A DNA stretch of 64,000 nt from assembly GCF_011682145.1 (NCBI RefSeq), contig NZ_WHJH01000005.1, positions 186,001-250,000 of the forward strand, written 5' to 3'. The notes beneath the pieces were generated by a model. That model saw only the letters and a list, made by a program, of their open reading frames with translations, was not told where the DNA came from and searched no databases. Numbering within the stretch: the stretch's first letter is position 1; every line of letters begins with the position of its first letter. This DNA is from Massilia mucilaginosa (GTDB taxonomy: Bacteria > Pseudomonadota > Gammaproteobacteria > Burkholderiales > Burkholderiaceae_D). Shown piece after piece: positions 17,499 to 26,172 of the stretch. The translations under genes and the position numbers were made by a program.

Positions 17499-19463
17499 AT
17501 GCCCAATCTTGCCAAGCTTCAGCTCGCCCTCAAGAATGTCTACGTGCGCATCGGCGCCGGACTCCTGTTCGTCCTGCTTGTCGGTTTGGTCATCTATAAC
17601 GCCGATGTGGAGCAGGACACCAGCCCGCTGGTCCATTCGCAGGACATTTCGCGCATCACCGCGCTGGCCTCGCAGAAGGACAAGCTGGAATACCTGATGG
17701 TGGCCAAGCCGCTGTCCGAGTCGCCGCGCTACATCTTCAAATTCAAGGATGCGCCCCAGCTGCACGTGATCAAGGTGCCGAGCACCTCGCACCTGAGCCT
17801 GGAGCGCGAAGTCCTGCTCAAGAACGCGATTCCGTACTCGATCGCCAAGGAAGACTACCTGGCCTCGCACAAGGCGGTCCTGCTCGACGAAGGCCAGAAC
17901 GCCGCCAGCGCCGAAGCGGTCGCTTTTCTGAAGCGCCACGCGCTCGATATCTTCCTGATCCTGCTGATTCTCTACGCGATCAAGTTCGGCATCCCCGGCA
18001 TGGGCATGAGCGCCGCCGTCATCATGCCGGACAAGCTCAAAGGCAGCATGGATGACCTGATCGGCATGGACGACATCAAGCAGGAAGTGCTGCACCTGGA
18101 AGACATGATCCGCAACCGCAGCGAATACAAGTCGCACAACATCGACAAGCCGTTCAACGTGATGCTGACCGGCCCCGCCGGCACCGGCAAGACCAAGCTG
18201 GTTGGCTACCTGGCCAAGAAACTCAACGTGCCGCTGATCCAGGCCTCCGGCTCGGCGCTCGAATCGGGCTACGTGGGCGGCGGCTCCAAGGCCTTGAATG
18301 CCCTGTACCGCAAGGCCTGCGCGCGCGGCAGCTGCATCATCTTCCTGGACGAAGCGCAAACCCTGTTCATGCCGCGTGGCCGCGGCGAAAAGAAGTGGGA
18401 AGACGACACCGCCAACACGCTTCTTGGTTTGCTCGACGGCGTCAAGAGCGACAAGGGCGCCGGCGTGATCTGGGTGGTGGCCTCGAACTTCGACGATGCC
18501 TCGGTCGAGATGGACGACGCGATGCTGCGCCGTTTCTCGGTCAAGATCAACTTCCGCCTGCCGAACAAGGGTGAGCGCGGCCAGCTGCTCAAGAGCTTTT
18601 TGGGCCGCAAGAAGGACGGCCTGGTCGACTGGAACGACCTCGATCTGGGCCAGGTCGCCGAAATGACCGCCAACCTCAGTCCCGCGCTGCTCGAAACCGT
18701 GGTCGAACGCGCCAGCATGATCTCGATCCAGGAAAAGGCGATCATCAACACCGATCTGATGTTCCGCGCTTTCGAGCGCGCCACCCTGGGGCTGACCGAT
18801 CGCGCCACCACGGCCGAAAAGCACAAGCAGCGCGAGCGCGTGGCGCTGCACGAACTGGGCCACTTCTTTATGCAGATCGATCCGTACCTGCGCCAGGGCC
18901 TGTCGCTGGCCGAGGTGAAGGAAAAATCGCACCTGCTCAAGATCAGTACCGAGTCGGTGTCGAAACTGGGTGCGCTGGGGTATGTGCTGCAGTCGGGCGA
19001 TGACGTGTCGCTGCGCACGCTGGAAGAACTCGAGCAGGACGTGATCCAGCTGTACGGCGGCGTGGCGGCCGAGGAGCTGTTTTACGGAGCGCGCGGGATT
19101 TCGGTCGGCAGCCAGAACGACATCGAAAAAGCGACCAAGATGCTCAATCTGATGGTCAACCGCCTGTCGATGTATTCGCGCTCGAAGATCGACTACACGC
19201 AGCTGAAGAACGAAGGCGGCGGCGAGCACACGATCCGCCAGGTGGAACAGAAGTCCGATGAGCTGTACACCTACACCCTGGGCGCGATCCGCGATTACAA
19301 GGCGGTGATCGAGTCGCTCAAGGATACTTTGCTGGACCAGTACGTGCTGTCGAAGGATGCCGTCTTCGCGCTGCTGGAAGAGCGCCGCGATCTGCTGGCG
19401 TTCCACGTGGCCGGCCAGCGTTTGGGTAACCTGAAACTGTGTACCGAGGCCGCTGCGGTTTAA
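17499..19463 (+). CDS. FtsH-like membrane AAA+ zinc metalloprotease, divergent
   Basis: This 654-aa protein has two membrane segments (about residues 17-35 and 146-165) around a periplasmic loop, then an AAA+ domain with Walker A GPAGTGKT (from residue 225) and Walker B IIFLDEAQ. A peptidase domain with HELGH (H451) follows, and a distal GSQNDIEKATKM segment supplies the likely third zinc ligand. The layout is that of FtsH, but several hallmarks differ. The zinc motif is HELGH rather than HEAGH. Walker B continues EAQ rather than EID. The usual RPGR before the arginine finger is replaced by MLRRF. It is probably a specialised paralogue, not the housekeeping FtsH. Confidence 0.85.
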   Translation: MPNLAKLQLALKNVYVRIGAGLLFVLLVGLVIYNADVEQDTSPLVHSQDISRITALASQKDKLEYLMVAKPLSESPRYIFKFKDAPQLHVIKVPSTSHLSLEREVLLKNAIPYSIAKEDYLASHKAVLLDEGQNAASAEAVAFLKRHALDIFLILLILYAIKFGIPGMGMSAAVIMPDKLKGSMDDLIGMDDIKQEVLHLEDMIRNRSEYKSHNIDKPFNVMLTGPAGTGKTKLVGYLAKKLNVPLIQASGSALESGYVGGGSKALNALYRKACARGSCIIFLDEAQTLFMPRGRGEKKWEDDTANTLLGLLDGVKSDKGAGVIWVVASNFDDASVEMDDAMLRRFSVKINFRLPNKGERGQLLKSFLGRKKDGLVDWNDLDLGQVAEMTANLSPALLETVVERASMISIQEKAIINTDLMFRAFERATLGLTDRATTAEKHKQRERVALHELGHFFMQIDPYLRQGLSLAEVKEKSHLLKISTESVSKLGALGYVLQSGDDVSLRTLEELEQDVIQLYGGVAAEELFYGARGISVGSQNDIEKATKMLNLMVNRLSMYSRSKIDYTQLKNEGGGEHTIRQVEQKSDELYTYTLGAIRDYKAVIESLKDTLLDQYVLSKDAVFALLEERRDLLAFHVAGQRLGNLKLCTEAAAV

Positions 19464-19500
19464 GCATCGACTGTAAAGGTTAGTACCAGCTAAATATGCT

Positions 19501-19530
19501 TCGTCGTTCCCGCGCAGGCGGGAACGACGA
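19501..19530. repeat. REP-like palindrome
   Basis: The arms tcgtcgttcccgc and gcgggaacgacga (13 bases, perfect) flank a 4-base loop. The core is shared with the larger palindrome at 40155-40198. It sits between the convergent FtsH-like and antiporter genes, where it could also terminate transcription. Confidence 0.85.
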
Positions 19531-19538
19531 TTTGGTGG

Positions 19539-21251
19539 TTAGTGCGGCTTCGCCGCCGCCAGATCCAGGCTGATTCTCTCCGCCATGCTGCGCGCCAGCT
19601 CCCGCTCTCCGACGAACACCTGGCTGCCGGTCTCCTTGCGCAGCAACTCCGCCTCTTCCTCGTTATGCGTGCGCACCAGCGTACGAATCCCCGGATTGAG
19701 CGCGCGCGCCGTCTCGATCATGGCGCGCACATGGAAGGTATCCGGCGTGGCGATCACCAGCAAGGCCGCGCGCGCGATGTGCGCCTGGATCAGCACCGCC
19801 GGTTCGGCCGCATTGCCCACCACCGCCGCAATATCGCGGCGGCGCAGCTGGTCGACCAGCTCGCGGTTCTGCTCCGCCACCACGATGTGCACGCCCTGGG
19901 CCGTGAGCGAGTCCGCAATCATGCGCCCGACCCGCCCGTACCCGACCAGCACCACCTGTCCGCTCAAACGTTCCTGCGGCACCGACATCGGCAGTTCGGC
20001 CAGCGGATCGGTCGAGCGTTCCACCTTGCGCGCCGCGCCCGATCGTTCGCGCAGCGCGCGCTGCAGCGGTTCGATCAGCTTGAACAGCAGGGGATTGAGC
20101 GCGATCGAGATGATCGCCCCGGCCAGAATCAGGCTCTGGCCTTCTTTCGGCAGCAAGCCGAGCGACATGCCGAGCGCCGCCAGGATGAACGAAAACTCGC
20201 CGATCTGCGCCAGGCTGGCAGACACCGTCAGCGCCGTATTGAGCGGATAGCGCAGCGCGATCACCAGCGCAAAGGCCACCAGCGACTTGCCGAACATGAC
20301 CACGGCCACCACCGCCAGTACGCGCAGCGGGCTTTCGACCAGCACCATCGGATCGGCCAGCATGCCGACCGACACAAAAAACAGCACCGAAAACGCATCG
20401 CGCAGCGGCAGCGATTCTTCGGCCGCGCGGTGGCTCAGGGGCGACTCGCGCAGCACCATCCCGGCAAAGAAGGCGCCCAGCGCGAACGACACACCGAACA
20501 ATTCCGATGAACCGTAGGCGATCCCCACGGCGGTAGCGACGACGGCCAGCGTAAACAACTCGCGCGAACCGGTGCGCGCCACGCGCCACAGGAACCACGG
20601 GAACAGCTTGCGCCCGACCACCAGCATGAACACGATGAAGGCGGCCACCTGGCCCAGGGTCAGCCCCAGGGTTTTCCAGATGTTCGCGTCCGGCCCGGCG
20701 GCGCCGCCGTCCGGGCCTGTTCCGCCCAGCGCGCCGGCCAGCGCCGGCAGCATCACCAGCATCAGCACCGTGACCAGGTCCTCGACCACCAGCCAGCCGA
20801 CCGCGATGCGGCCGTTGATCGAATCGAGTATGCCCAGGTCCTCCAGCGCCCGCAGCAGCACCACCGTGCTGGCCACCGACAGCGCCAGTCCGAACACCAG
20901 GCCCGCGCCCAGGCTCCAGCCCCACAAATACGCCATGCCGATCCCCATGCCGGTGGCCGCGCCGATCTGCAGCACCGCGCCAGGCACGGCGATGCCGCGT
21001 ACTTCCATCAGGTCGTCCAGCGAAAAGTGCAGGCCCACGCCGAACATCAGCAGCATCACGCCGATTTCTGCCAGTTGCCCGGCCAGCGCCACATCGGCCA
21101 CGAAGCCCGGCGTGGCCGGGCCGATCACGATCCCCGCAGCCAGGTAGCCGACCAGCGCCGGCAATTTGAAGCGCACGGCGATCATGCCGAATATGAGGCC
21201 GAAGCCCAATGCGGCGGCGATGGTGGTAATCAGGCTGATGTTGTGGTGCAT
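19539..21251 (-). CDS. CPA2-family cation/proton antiporter with TrkA-N domain (YbaL type)
   Basis: This 570-aa inner-membrane antiporter of the KefB/YbaL/RosB type exchanges K+ (or Na+) for protons. About 12 hydrophobic segments fill residues 1-390, including GYLAAGIVIGP and GWLVVEDLVTV. A cytosolic TrkA-N (RCK) domain follows with the nucleotide motif VVLVGYGRVGRMIADSL near residue 435. A TrkA-C domain is absent, as in YbaL. The start ATG has GAGGAGAGCG upstream. It is a single-gene unit. Confidence 0.92.
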   Translation of the reverse strand: MHHNISLITTIAAALGFGLIFGMIAVRFKLPALVGYLAAGIVIGPATPGFVADVALAGQLAEIGVMLLMFGVGLHFSLDDLMEVRGIAVPGAVLQIGAATGMGIGMAYLWGWSLGAGLVFGLALSVASTVVLLRALEDLGILDSINGRIAVGWLVVEDLVTVLMLVMLPALAGALGGTGPDGGAAGPDANIWKTLGLTLGQVAAFIVFMLVVGRKLFPWFLWRVARTGSRELFTLAVVATAVGIAYGSSELFGVSFALGAFFAGMVLRESPLSHRAAEESLPLRDAFSVLFFVSVGMLADPMVLVESPLRVLAVVAVVMFGKSLVAFALVIALRYPLNTALTVSASLAQIGEFSFILAALGMSLGLLPKEGQSLILAGAIISIALNPLLFKLIEPLQRALRERSGAARKVERSTDPLAELPMSVPQERLSGQVVLVGYGRVGRMIADSLTAQGVHIVVAEQNRELVDQLRRRDIAAVVGNAAEPAVLIQAHIARAALLVIATPDTFHVRAMIETARALNPGIRTLVRTHNEEEAELLRKETGSQVFVGERELARSMAERISLDLAAAKPH

Positions 21252-21314
21252 ACGGACGCTCTCCTCGTGATGGGCGGAGCCCCCAGTATAGTTTACATCG
21301 CCCTGTACAGATGC

Positions 21315-21950
21315 TTACGGAATGGTGGCCAGCGCCAGCAACACCTTGCGCACCGAGGCGCGTACGGCCAGAAATTCGTCGCGCCGCCCGCTTTTATCGA
21401 GCCGGAACAGCATCAGGCCCTCGATCTGCGCCACCATCAGGATGGCGCGCTGGCGGTATTCGTCGTCGCCGATGGCGGGATTGAGGCCGCGAATGAGCTT
21501 GAAGATGGCCTTGCGCTCGCGCGCCATCATGATATCCATCAGGTTCGATGCGAAGGCGTTGCGCGAGGCCAGTGCCCAGATCTCGAAAAAGATCGCGTGC
21601 GTCACCGGGTCGGTGATCTCGTCCAAAAACATGTCGCAGGTCGAGAAAAACTGGTCCAGGCGCGGGGCGCCCGCCATGGCCGCCGAAATCGAATCCATCT
21701 TCGACTGGAACAGGTCCATGGTATAGAGCAGCAGCGCTTCGAGCAGCGCATCTTTGCTCTGGTAGTAGTGCTGCACGTTCGACAGGCTGATGCCCACATC
21801 GGCCGCCACGCGCCGCATCGACAGTCCGGCATACCCCTCGGCCGCCAGCAAGGTGCGCGCCGCGCGCAAAATGTCGTGGGCCCGCCCCAATCCTTTTTCG
21901 GTGGTGACGGAGGACTTGTGTCTGAGGGCGCTGGCGAGGGTAGGGGACAT
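21315..21950 (-). CDS. TetR family transcriptional regulator
   Basis: This 211-aa regulator has an N-terminal TetR helix-turn-helix (about residues 22-68: RILRAARTLLAAEGYAGLS-type helix, then RRVAADVGISLSNVQHYY) and a C-terminal ligand-binding domain. It is divergent from the thiolase/acyl-CoA dehydrogenase/CoA-transferase operon and separated from it by about 100 bases with two palindromes. It most likely represses that operon and is relieved by an acyl-CoA. Confidence 0.92.
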   Translation of the reverse strand: MSPTLASALRHKSSVTTEKGLGRAHDILRAARTLLAAEGYAGLSMRRVAADVGISLSNVQHYYQSKDALLEALLLYTMDLFQSKMDSISAAMAGAPRLDQFFSTCDMFLDEITDPVTHAIFFEIWALASRNAFASNLMDIMMARERKAIFKLIRGLNPAIGDDEYRQRAILMVAQIEGLMLFRLDKSGRRDEFLAVRASVRKVLLALATIP

Positions 21951-21982
21951 GGGCGCGATTATCGCATGGCGCTATGCAAAGC

Positions 21983-22026
21983 AGGTCGGCTGACCTATAA
22001 TCGGCGCACTAGGTCGAGCGACCTAG
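21983..22026 (+). promoter_or_regulatory. promoter with two TetR-type operators
   Basis: A perfect -10 box TATAAT lies at 21996-22001. A palindrome aggtc-ggct-gacct (21983-21996) fills the spacer between -35 and -10. A second, ctaggtcg-ag-cgacctag (22009-22026), lies just downstream of the start point. Both share the half-site aggtc. This is the layout of a tightly repressed promoter for the downstream thiolase operon, with the divergent TetR as the obvious repressor. Confidence 0.7.
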
Positions 22027-22052
22027 TTCATAAAAATATCCAGGAGACGCGC

Positions 22053-23237
22053 ATGAGCCGCAAAGTTTTTGTCACTGGCGTGGGCATGATCCCCTTCGCC
22101 AAGCCGGGCGCCAGCGCGCCGTACGACCAGATGGGCGCCCTGGCCGCGCGCCAGGCGCTCGACGATGCCGGCGTGGCTTACGACGACATCGAGCAGGCCT
22201 ACGCCGGCTATGTGTACGGCGACTCGACCAGCGGCCAGAAGGCGCTGTACCAGGTCGGCATGAGCGGCATCCCGATTGTCAACGTCAACAACAACTGTTC
22301 CACCGGATCGACCGCCCTGTTCCTGGCGCGCCAGGCGATTGCCAGCGGCGCCGCCGAATGCGTGCTGGTGCTCGGCTTCGAGCAAATGAGCCCGGGCGCG
22401 CTCGGCTCCGTGTTCGCCGACCGTCCCAGCCCGTTCGAACCGTTCGACCGTGTGACCGATGAACTGGTCGGCATGCCCGACATGCCGCTGGCGCTGCGCT
22501 ACTTCGGCGGCGCCGGCCTGGCCCACATGAAAAAGTACGGCACCCCGTTCGACGCCTTTGCCAAAATCCGCGCCAAGGCCAGCCGCCACGCCGCCAACAA
22601 TCCGCTGGCGCTGTTGCGCAAGGAGGTGAGCATCCAGGACGTGCTGGACGCGCCCATGATCTGGCCGGGCGTGATGACGCGCCTGATGGCCTGCCCGCCG
22701 ACTTGCGGAGCCGCTTGCGCCGTACTGGTATCGGAAGACTTCGCGAAAAAGCATGGCCTCAGGGCCGACGTCTACATCGCCGCGCAAGCCATGACCACCG
22801 ACCGCCCCAGCACGTTTGAGTCGGGCGACATGATGCGCCTGGTCGGCTACGACATGAGCCGGGTTGCCGCCGCCAAGGTGTACGCGCAGGCCGGCATCGG
22901 CCCCGACGAACTCGATGTCGTCGAACTGCACGACTGCTTCGCCCACAATGAGCTGATCACCTACGAAGCGCTGGGCCTGTGCCCCGAGGGCGGCGCCGAC
23001 AAATTCATCAGCGATGGCGACAACACCTACGGCGGCAAGGTCGTCACCAACCCGTCCGGCGGCCTGCTCTCGAAAGGGCACCCGCTGGGCGCGACCGGCC
23101 TGGCCCAGTGCTTTGAGCTGACCCACCAGCTGCGCGGCAGCGCCGGCGCGCGCCAAGTGGACGGCGCCCGCGTCGCCCTGCAGCACAACCTGGGCCTGGG
23201 CGGCGCCTGCGTGGTCACCATGTATCGAGCCGCGTGA
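22053..23237 (+). CDS. thiolase-family protein, SCP2/lipid-transfer type
   Basis: This 394-aa member of the thiolase superfamily has the nucleophile motif NNNCSTGSTALFLA (Cys near residue 82), the ELHDCFAHNELI block and GHPLGATGLAQ. This pattern is that of the SCP2-thiolase/non-specific lipid-transfer branch, which cleaves branched 3-ketoacyl-CoAs. The ATG follows CAGGAGACGCGC. It is the first gene of an operon with an acyl-CoA dehydrogenase and an AMACR-like protein, which suggests degradation of methyl-branched or sterol-like acyl chains. Confidence 0.9.
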   Translation: MSRKVFVTGVGMIPFAKPGASAPYDQMGALAARQALDDAGVAYDDIEQAYAGYVYGDSTSGQKALYQVGMSGIPIVNVNNNCSTGSTALFLARQAIASGAAECVLVLGFEQMSPGALGSVFADRPSPFEPFDRVTDELVGMPDMPLALRYFGGAGLAHMKKYGTPFDAFAKIRAKASRHAANNPLALLRKEVSIQDVLDAPMIWPGVMTRLMACPPTCGAACAVLVSEDFAKKHGLRADVYIAAQAMTTDRPSTFESGDMMRLVGYDMSRVAAAKVYAQAGIGPDELDVVELHDCFAHNELITYEALGLCPEGGADKFISDGDNTYGGKVVTNPSGGLLSKGHPLGATGLAQCFELTHQLRGSAGARQVDGARVALQHNLGLGGACVVTMYRAA

Positions 23238-23250
23238 ATCGGGCCGCATC

Positions 23251-24405
23251 ATGGAGATGAACGTGTGCGGTACCTCGCCCTGGATGACGGCCGAACTGGA
23301 AGGCTTTCGCGATAGCGTGCGGCGTTTTGTCGCCAGCGAAGTCGCGCCGCACCAGCAGCGCTGGCGCGAGCAGCAGCACGTCGACCGCGCGCTGTGGCAC
23401 AAGGGCGGCGCCATGGGCATCCTGTGCGCCGACATTCCCGAGCAGTACGGCGGATCGGACGGCAGCTTTGCGCACCAGGCCATCGTGTTCGAAGAACTGG
23501 GCTACGTGGGCGACATGGCCTTCGGCATCCACGTGCATGCCATCGTCGCCCACTACCTGCTGAACCAGGGTACCGAAGCGCAAAAACTCAAATACCTGCC
23601 CAGGCTGGCCAGCGGCGAAATGGTGGCGGCGATCGCCATGTCGGAACCCGGCGCCGGCTCCGACCTGAAAGGCATCCGCACCAGCGCCGTCAAAACGGCG
23701 GACGGCTACAAGGTCAACGGCTCCAAGACCTTCATCTCGAACGGCTACCTGGCCGACCTGGTCGTGGTCGTGGTCAAGACCGATGCCGAGGCGGGCGCGA
23801 AGGGCGTCTCGCTGCTGCTGATGGAAACGAAGGACAACCCCGGCTTTCGGGTCGGCCGCATCCTGGAAAAGGTCGGGCAAAAGGGGCAGGACACCTGCGA
23901 ACTGTTTTTCGATGATGCCCATGTCGCGCTCGACAATGTACTCGGCGGCGTCGAAGGCCAGGGCTTCGCCCAGCTGATGACCGAGCTGCCCTACGAGCGC
24001 ACCATTCTCGGCGTGGCCGGCGTGGCCGCGATCGAACGCGCATTGCGCCTGACGGTCGACCATACGCGCGAGCGGCGCGCCTTCGGCCAGGCCCTGATCG
24101 AGATGCAGAATACCCGCTTCGTGCTGGCCGAGATCAAGACCGAGGCCACCATTGCGCGCGTCTTCATCGACCGCTGCATCATTGATACCATCAAGGGCCG
24201 CATGGATACGGTCACCGCCTCGATGGCCAAATACTGGATCTCGGACCTGCAATGCAAGGTGATCGACCAGTGCGTGCAGCTCTTTGGCGGCTACGGCTAC
24301 ATGCTCGAATACCCGATCGCCCAGATGTACGTGGACGCGCGCGTGCAGCGCATCTACGGCGGCGCCAATGAGATCATGAAGGAAATCATCGCCCGTTCAC
24401 TGTAG
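23251..24405 (+). CDS. acyl-CoA dehydrogenase
   Basis: This 384-aa FAD enzyme introduces the alpha-beta double bond into acyl-CoAs. It shows the family motifs AIAMSEPGAGSDL (FAD-binding), FISNGYLADL, QLFGGYGYMLEYP and RIYGGANEIMKEIIARSL, where the glutamate of ANE is the usual assignment region for the base. Two nearby ATGs (23251, 23257) are possible starts; I keep the first. It follows the thiolase by 13 bases and precedes the CoA-transferase family gene by 9. Confidence 0.93.
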   Translation: MEMNVCGTSPWMTAELEGFRDSVRRFVASEVAPHQQRWREQQHVDRALWHKGGAMGILCADIPEQYGGSDGSFAHQAIVFEELGYVGDMAFGIHVHAIVAHYLLNQGTEAQKLKYLPRLASGEMVAAIAMSEPGAGSDLKGIRTSAVKTADGYKVNGSKTFISNGYLADLVVVVVKTDAEAGAKGVSLLLMETKDNPGFRVGRILEKVGQKGQDTCELFFDDAHVALDNVLGGVEGQGFAQLMTELPYERTILGVAGVAAIERALRLTVDHTRERRAFGQALIEMQNTRFVLAEIKTEATIARVFIDRCIIDTIKGRMDTVTASMAKYWISDLQCKVIDQCVQLFGGYGYMLEYPIAQMYVDARVQRIYGGANEIMKEIIARSL

Positions 24406-24414
24406 GAGAAGCGC

Positions 24415-25566
24415 ATGGCAGGACCGCTGGCAGGAATCAAAGTGATCGAAATGGCCGGCCTCGGACCTTGTCCGTTCTGCGCCATGATGTTGGCCGACAT
24501 GGGCGCTGAAGTGATCCGCATCGAGCGCAAGAGCGCGCCCGGCGCGGCCACGCCGTTCCCCATGCTGGGCACCAAGTACGACGTGCTCGCGCGCGGACGG
24601 CGCTCGCTGGCGCTGGACCTCAAGCAGCCGGCCGCCCAGGCAATCGCGCTGGACCTGATCGCCAGGGCCGACGTGGTGCTGGAAGGCTTTCGTCCCGGCG
24701 TGATGGAGCGTCTCGGGCTCGGGCCGGACGCCTGCCAGGCGCGCAACGCCGCGCTGGTGTACGGGCGCGTGACCGGCTGGGGCCAGAGCGGTCCGCTGGC
24801 GCAGGCGGCGGGGCACGACATCAACTACATCGCGCTCACCGGCATGCTGCACGCGATGGGCCGCGCCGATGCGCCGCCGGCCCCGCCTCTGAACCTGGTG
24901 GGCGACTTTGGCGGGGGGGGAATGATGCTCGCCTTCGGCGTCGTCTGCGCGGTGCTGGAAGCGCGCAGCTCGGGCAAGGGCCAGGTGATCGACGCCGCCA
25001 TGACCGATGGCGCTGCGCTCTTGGGAGCCATGCTGTACGGCCTGCGCGCGCAGGGTGGCTGGAGCGGCGGGCGCGAAGCCAACCTGCTCGACGGCGGCGC
25101 CCATTTCTACGACACCTACGCCTGCGTCGACGGCAAATTCGTCTCGGTCGGCGCGATCGAACCGCAGTTCTACGCGCTGCTGCTCAGGCTCGCCGGGGCG
25201 GAAGATCCGGCCTTCGACGCGCAGATGGACCCGGCCGGCTGGCCCCTGCTCAGCGAGAAGCTGGCGGCCTTGTTTGCGCGGCGCACGCGCGATGAGTGGT
25301 GCGCGCTGCTGGAAGGGAGCGATGCCTGCTTCGCGCCAGTGTTGGACATCGGCGAAGCGCCGCGCCATCCGCACAACGTTGCCCGTGGTACGTTCGTGGA
25401 CGTCGACGGCGTGCTGCAGCCGGCGCCGGCGCCGCGTTTTTCGCGCACCGTGCCGGAGCTCGGTAGCGCACCGGCGTACCCCGGCCAGCACAGCGCGGCG
25501 GTGCTGAAAGACTGGGGCTGGGATGACGCTGCGATTGCCGGCCTGGCCGCGCAGGGAGTCATTTAA
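24415..25566 (+). CDS. CaiB/BaiF CoA-transferase family protein, AMACR-like
   Basis: This 383-aa family III CoA-transferase homologue opens [19 protein letters not shown] and has [13 protein letters not shown], carrying the aspartate-containing motif characteristic of alpha-methylacyl-CoA racemases. The racemase interconverts R and S 2-methylacyl-CoAs so that acyl-CoA dehydrogenase can use them, which fits the operon. The ATG follows TAGGAGAAGCGC. A simple CoA-transferase function cannot be ruled out from sequence. Confidence 0.88.
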   Translation: MAGPLAGIKVIEMAGLGPCPFCAMMLADMGAEVIRIERKSAPGAATPFPMLGTKYDVLARGRRSLALDLKQPAAQAIALDLIARADVVLEGFRPGVMERLGLGPDACQARNAALVYGRVTGWGQSGPLAQAAGHDINYIALTGMLHAMGRADAPPAPPLNLVGDFGGGGMMLAFGVVCAVLEARSSGKGQVIDAAMTDGAALLGAMLYGLRAQGGWSGGREANLLDGGAHFYDTYACVDGKFVSVGAIEPQFYALLLRLAGAEDPAFDAQMDPAGWPLLSEKLAALFARRTRDEWCALLEGSDACFAPVLDIGEAPRHPHNVARGTFVDVDGVLQPAPAPRFSRTVPELGSAPAYPGQHSAAVLKDWGWDDAAIAGLAAQGVI

Positions 25567-25666
25567 GGTGCGTTTTTATCGATATGGCGCAAGTGTGGCC
25601 CGATTAACCAGCGCCTGGGGCGATCAGGAGTAAGATCGGTACAGTCAAACACCATGCGGAGGCACT

Positions 25667-26014
25667 ATGCAAGATACCCTGAGCGGCCCTGAGTCCTTCC
25701 CGGACGACGGCGCGGCCGATGGCACGGCCGAAGTAGAAGCGGTTCCGGGGCGCGACCTGTTCATCGTCGCCAAATTCTTCACGCCGACCGAAGCGCACCT
25801 GGCGCGCAGCTTCCTGGTCGCTTCCGGCATTCCTGCGGTGGTGGCCGATGTGAACCACGCCCAGGCCGACCAGTTCCTGCTGCCCGCGATGGGCGGGGTG
25901 CGCGTGCTGGCGCCCGAAGAATACCTGGAACAGGCGCAGCAACTGCTGGCCGCGCGCGAGCATGGCGACTTTGCCCTGAGCGACGATGCCGACGTCGGCC
26001 AGCCTGAAACCTAG
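25667..26014 (+). CDS. DUF2007 domain protein
   Basis: This 115-aa cytosolic protein has an acidic N-terminus and a DUF2007 domain (FIVAKFFTPTEAHLARSFLVASGIPAVVADVNH ... GGVRVLAPEEYLEQAQQLL, residues 31-97, shown here in two parts). DUF2007 is described as a putative signal-transducing module; its biochemical role is unknown. GGAGG precedes the ATG. The stop codon TAG is part of the CTAG at the left end of the inverted-repeat element. Confidence 0.85.
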   Translation: MQDTLSGPESFPDDGAADGTAEVEAVPGRDLFIVAKFFTPTEAHLARSFLVASGIPAVVADVNHAQADQFLLPAMGGVRVLAPEEYLEQAQQLLAAREHGDFALSDDADVGQPET

Positions 26015-26172
26015 TGTCCCGAGTCAGAAATTCGTTGAATAAATATGGCGATAATCGCGCCGATACCGCGTCACAAATGCTCGCCAGGCATTGCCTGTCT
26101 GCGCTTTGTTCCTTGTCTCGGTGCGATTTCGCCATATTTAATCATCAACGAATTTCTGACTCGGGACACTAG
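26011..26172. mobile_element. 162-bp fold-back (MITE-like) element with CTAG ends
   Basis: The ends are a perfect 28-base inverted repeat (26011-26038 and 26145-26172) beginning CTAGTGTCCCGAGTCAGAAA. After a small indel the match continues with TAAATATGGCGA and AATCGC-CCGA, giving arms of about 55-60 bases. The centre is a small palindrome (caggca-t-tgcctg). No protein is encoded. CTAG at both ends looks like a 4-base target duplication, as made by some IS5-group elements. Each CTAG provides the stop codon of a flanking convergent gene. Confidence 0.85.

Noticed and set aside
17484-19406. Minus-strand frame of 640 codons opposite the FtsH-like gene
   Set aside because: The plus-strand reading has full AAA and peptidase motifs, and the antisense product resembles no protein.
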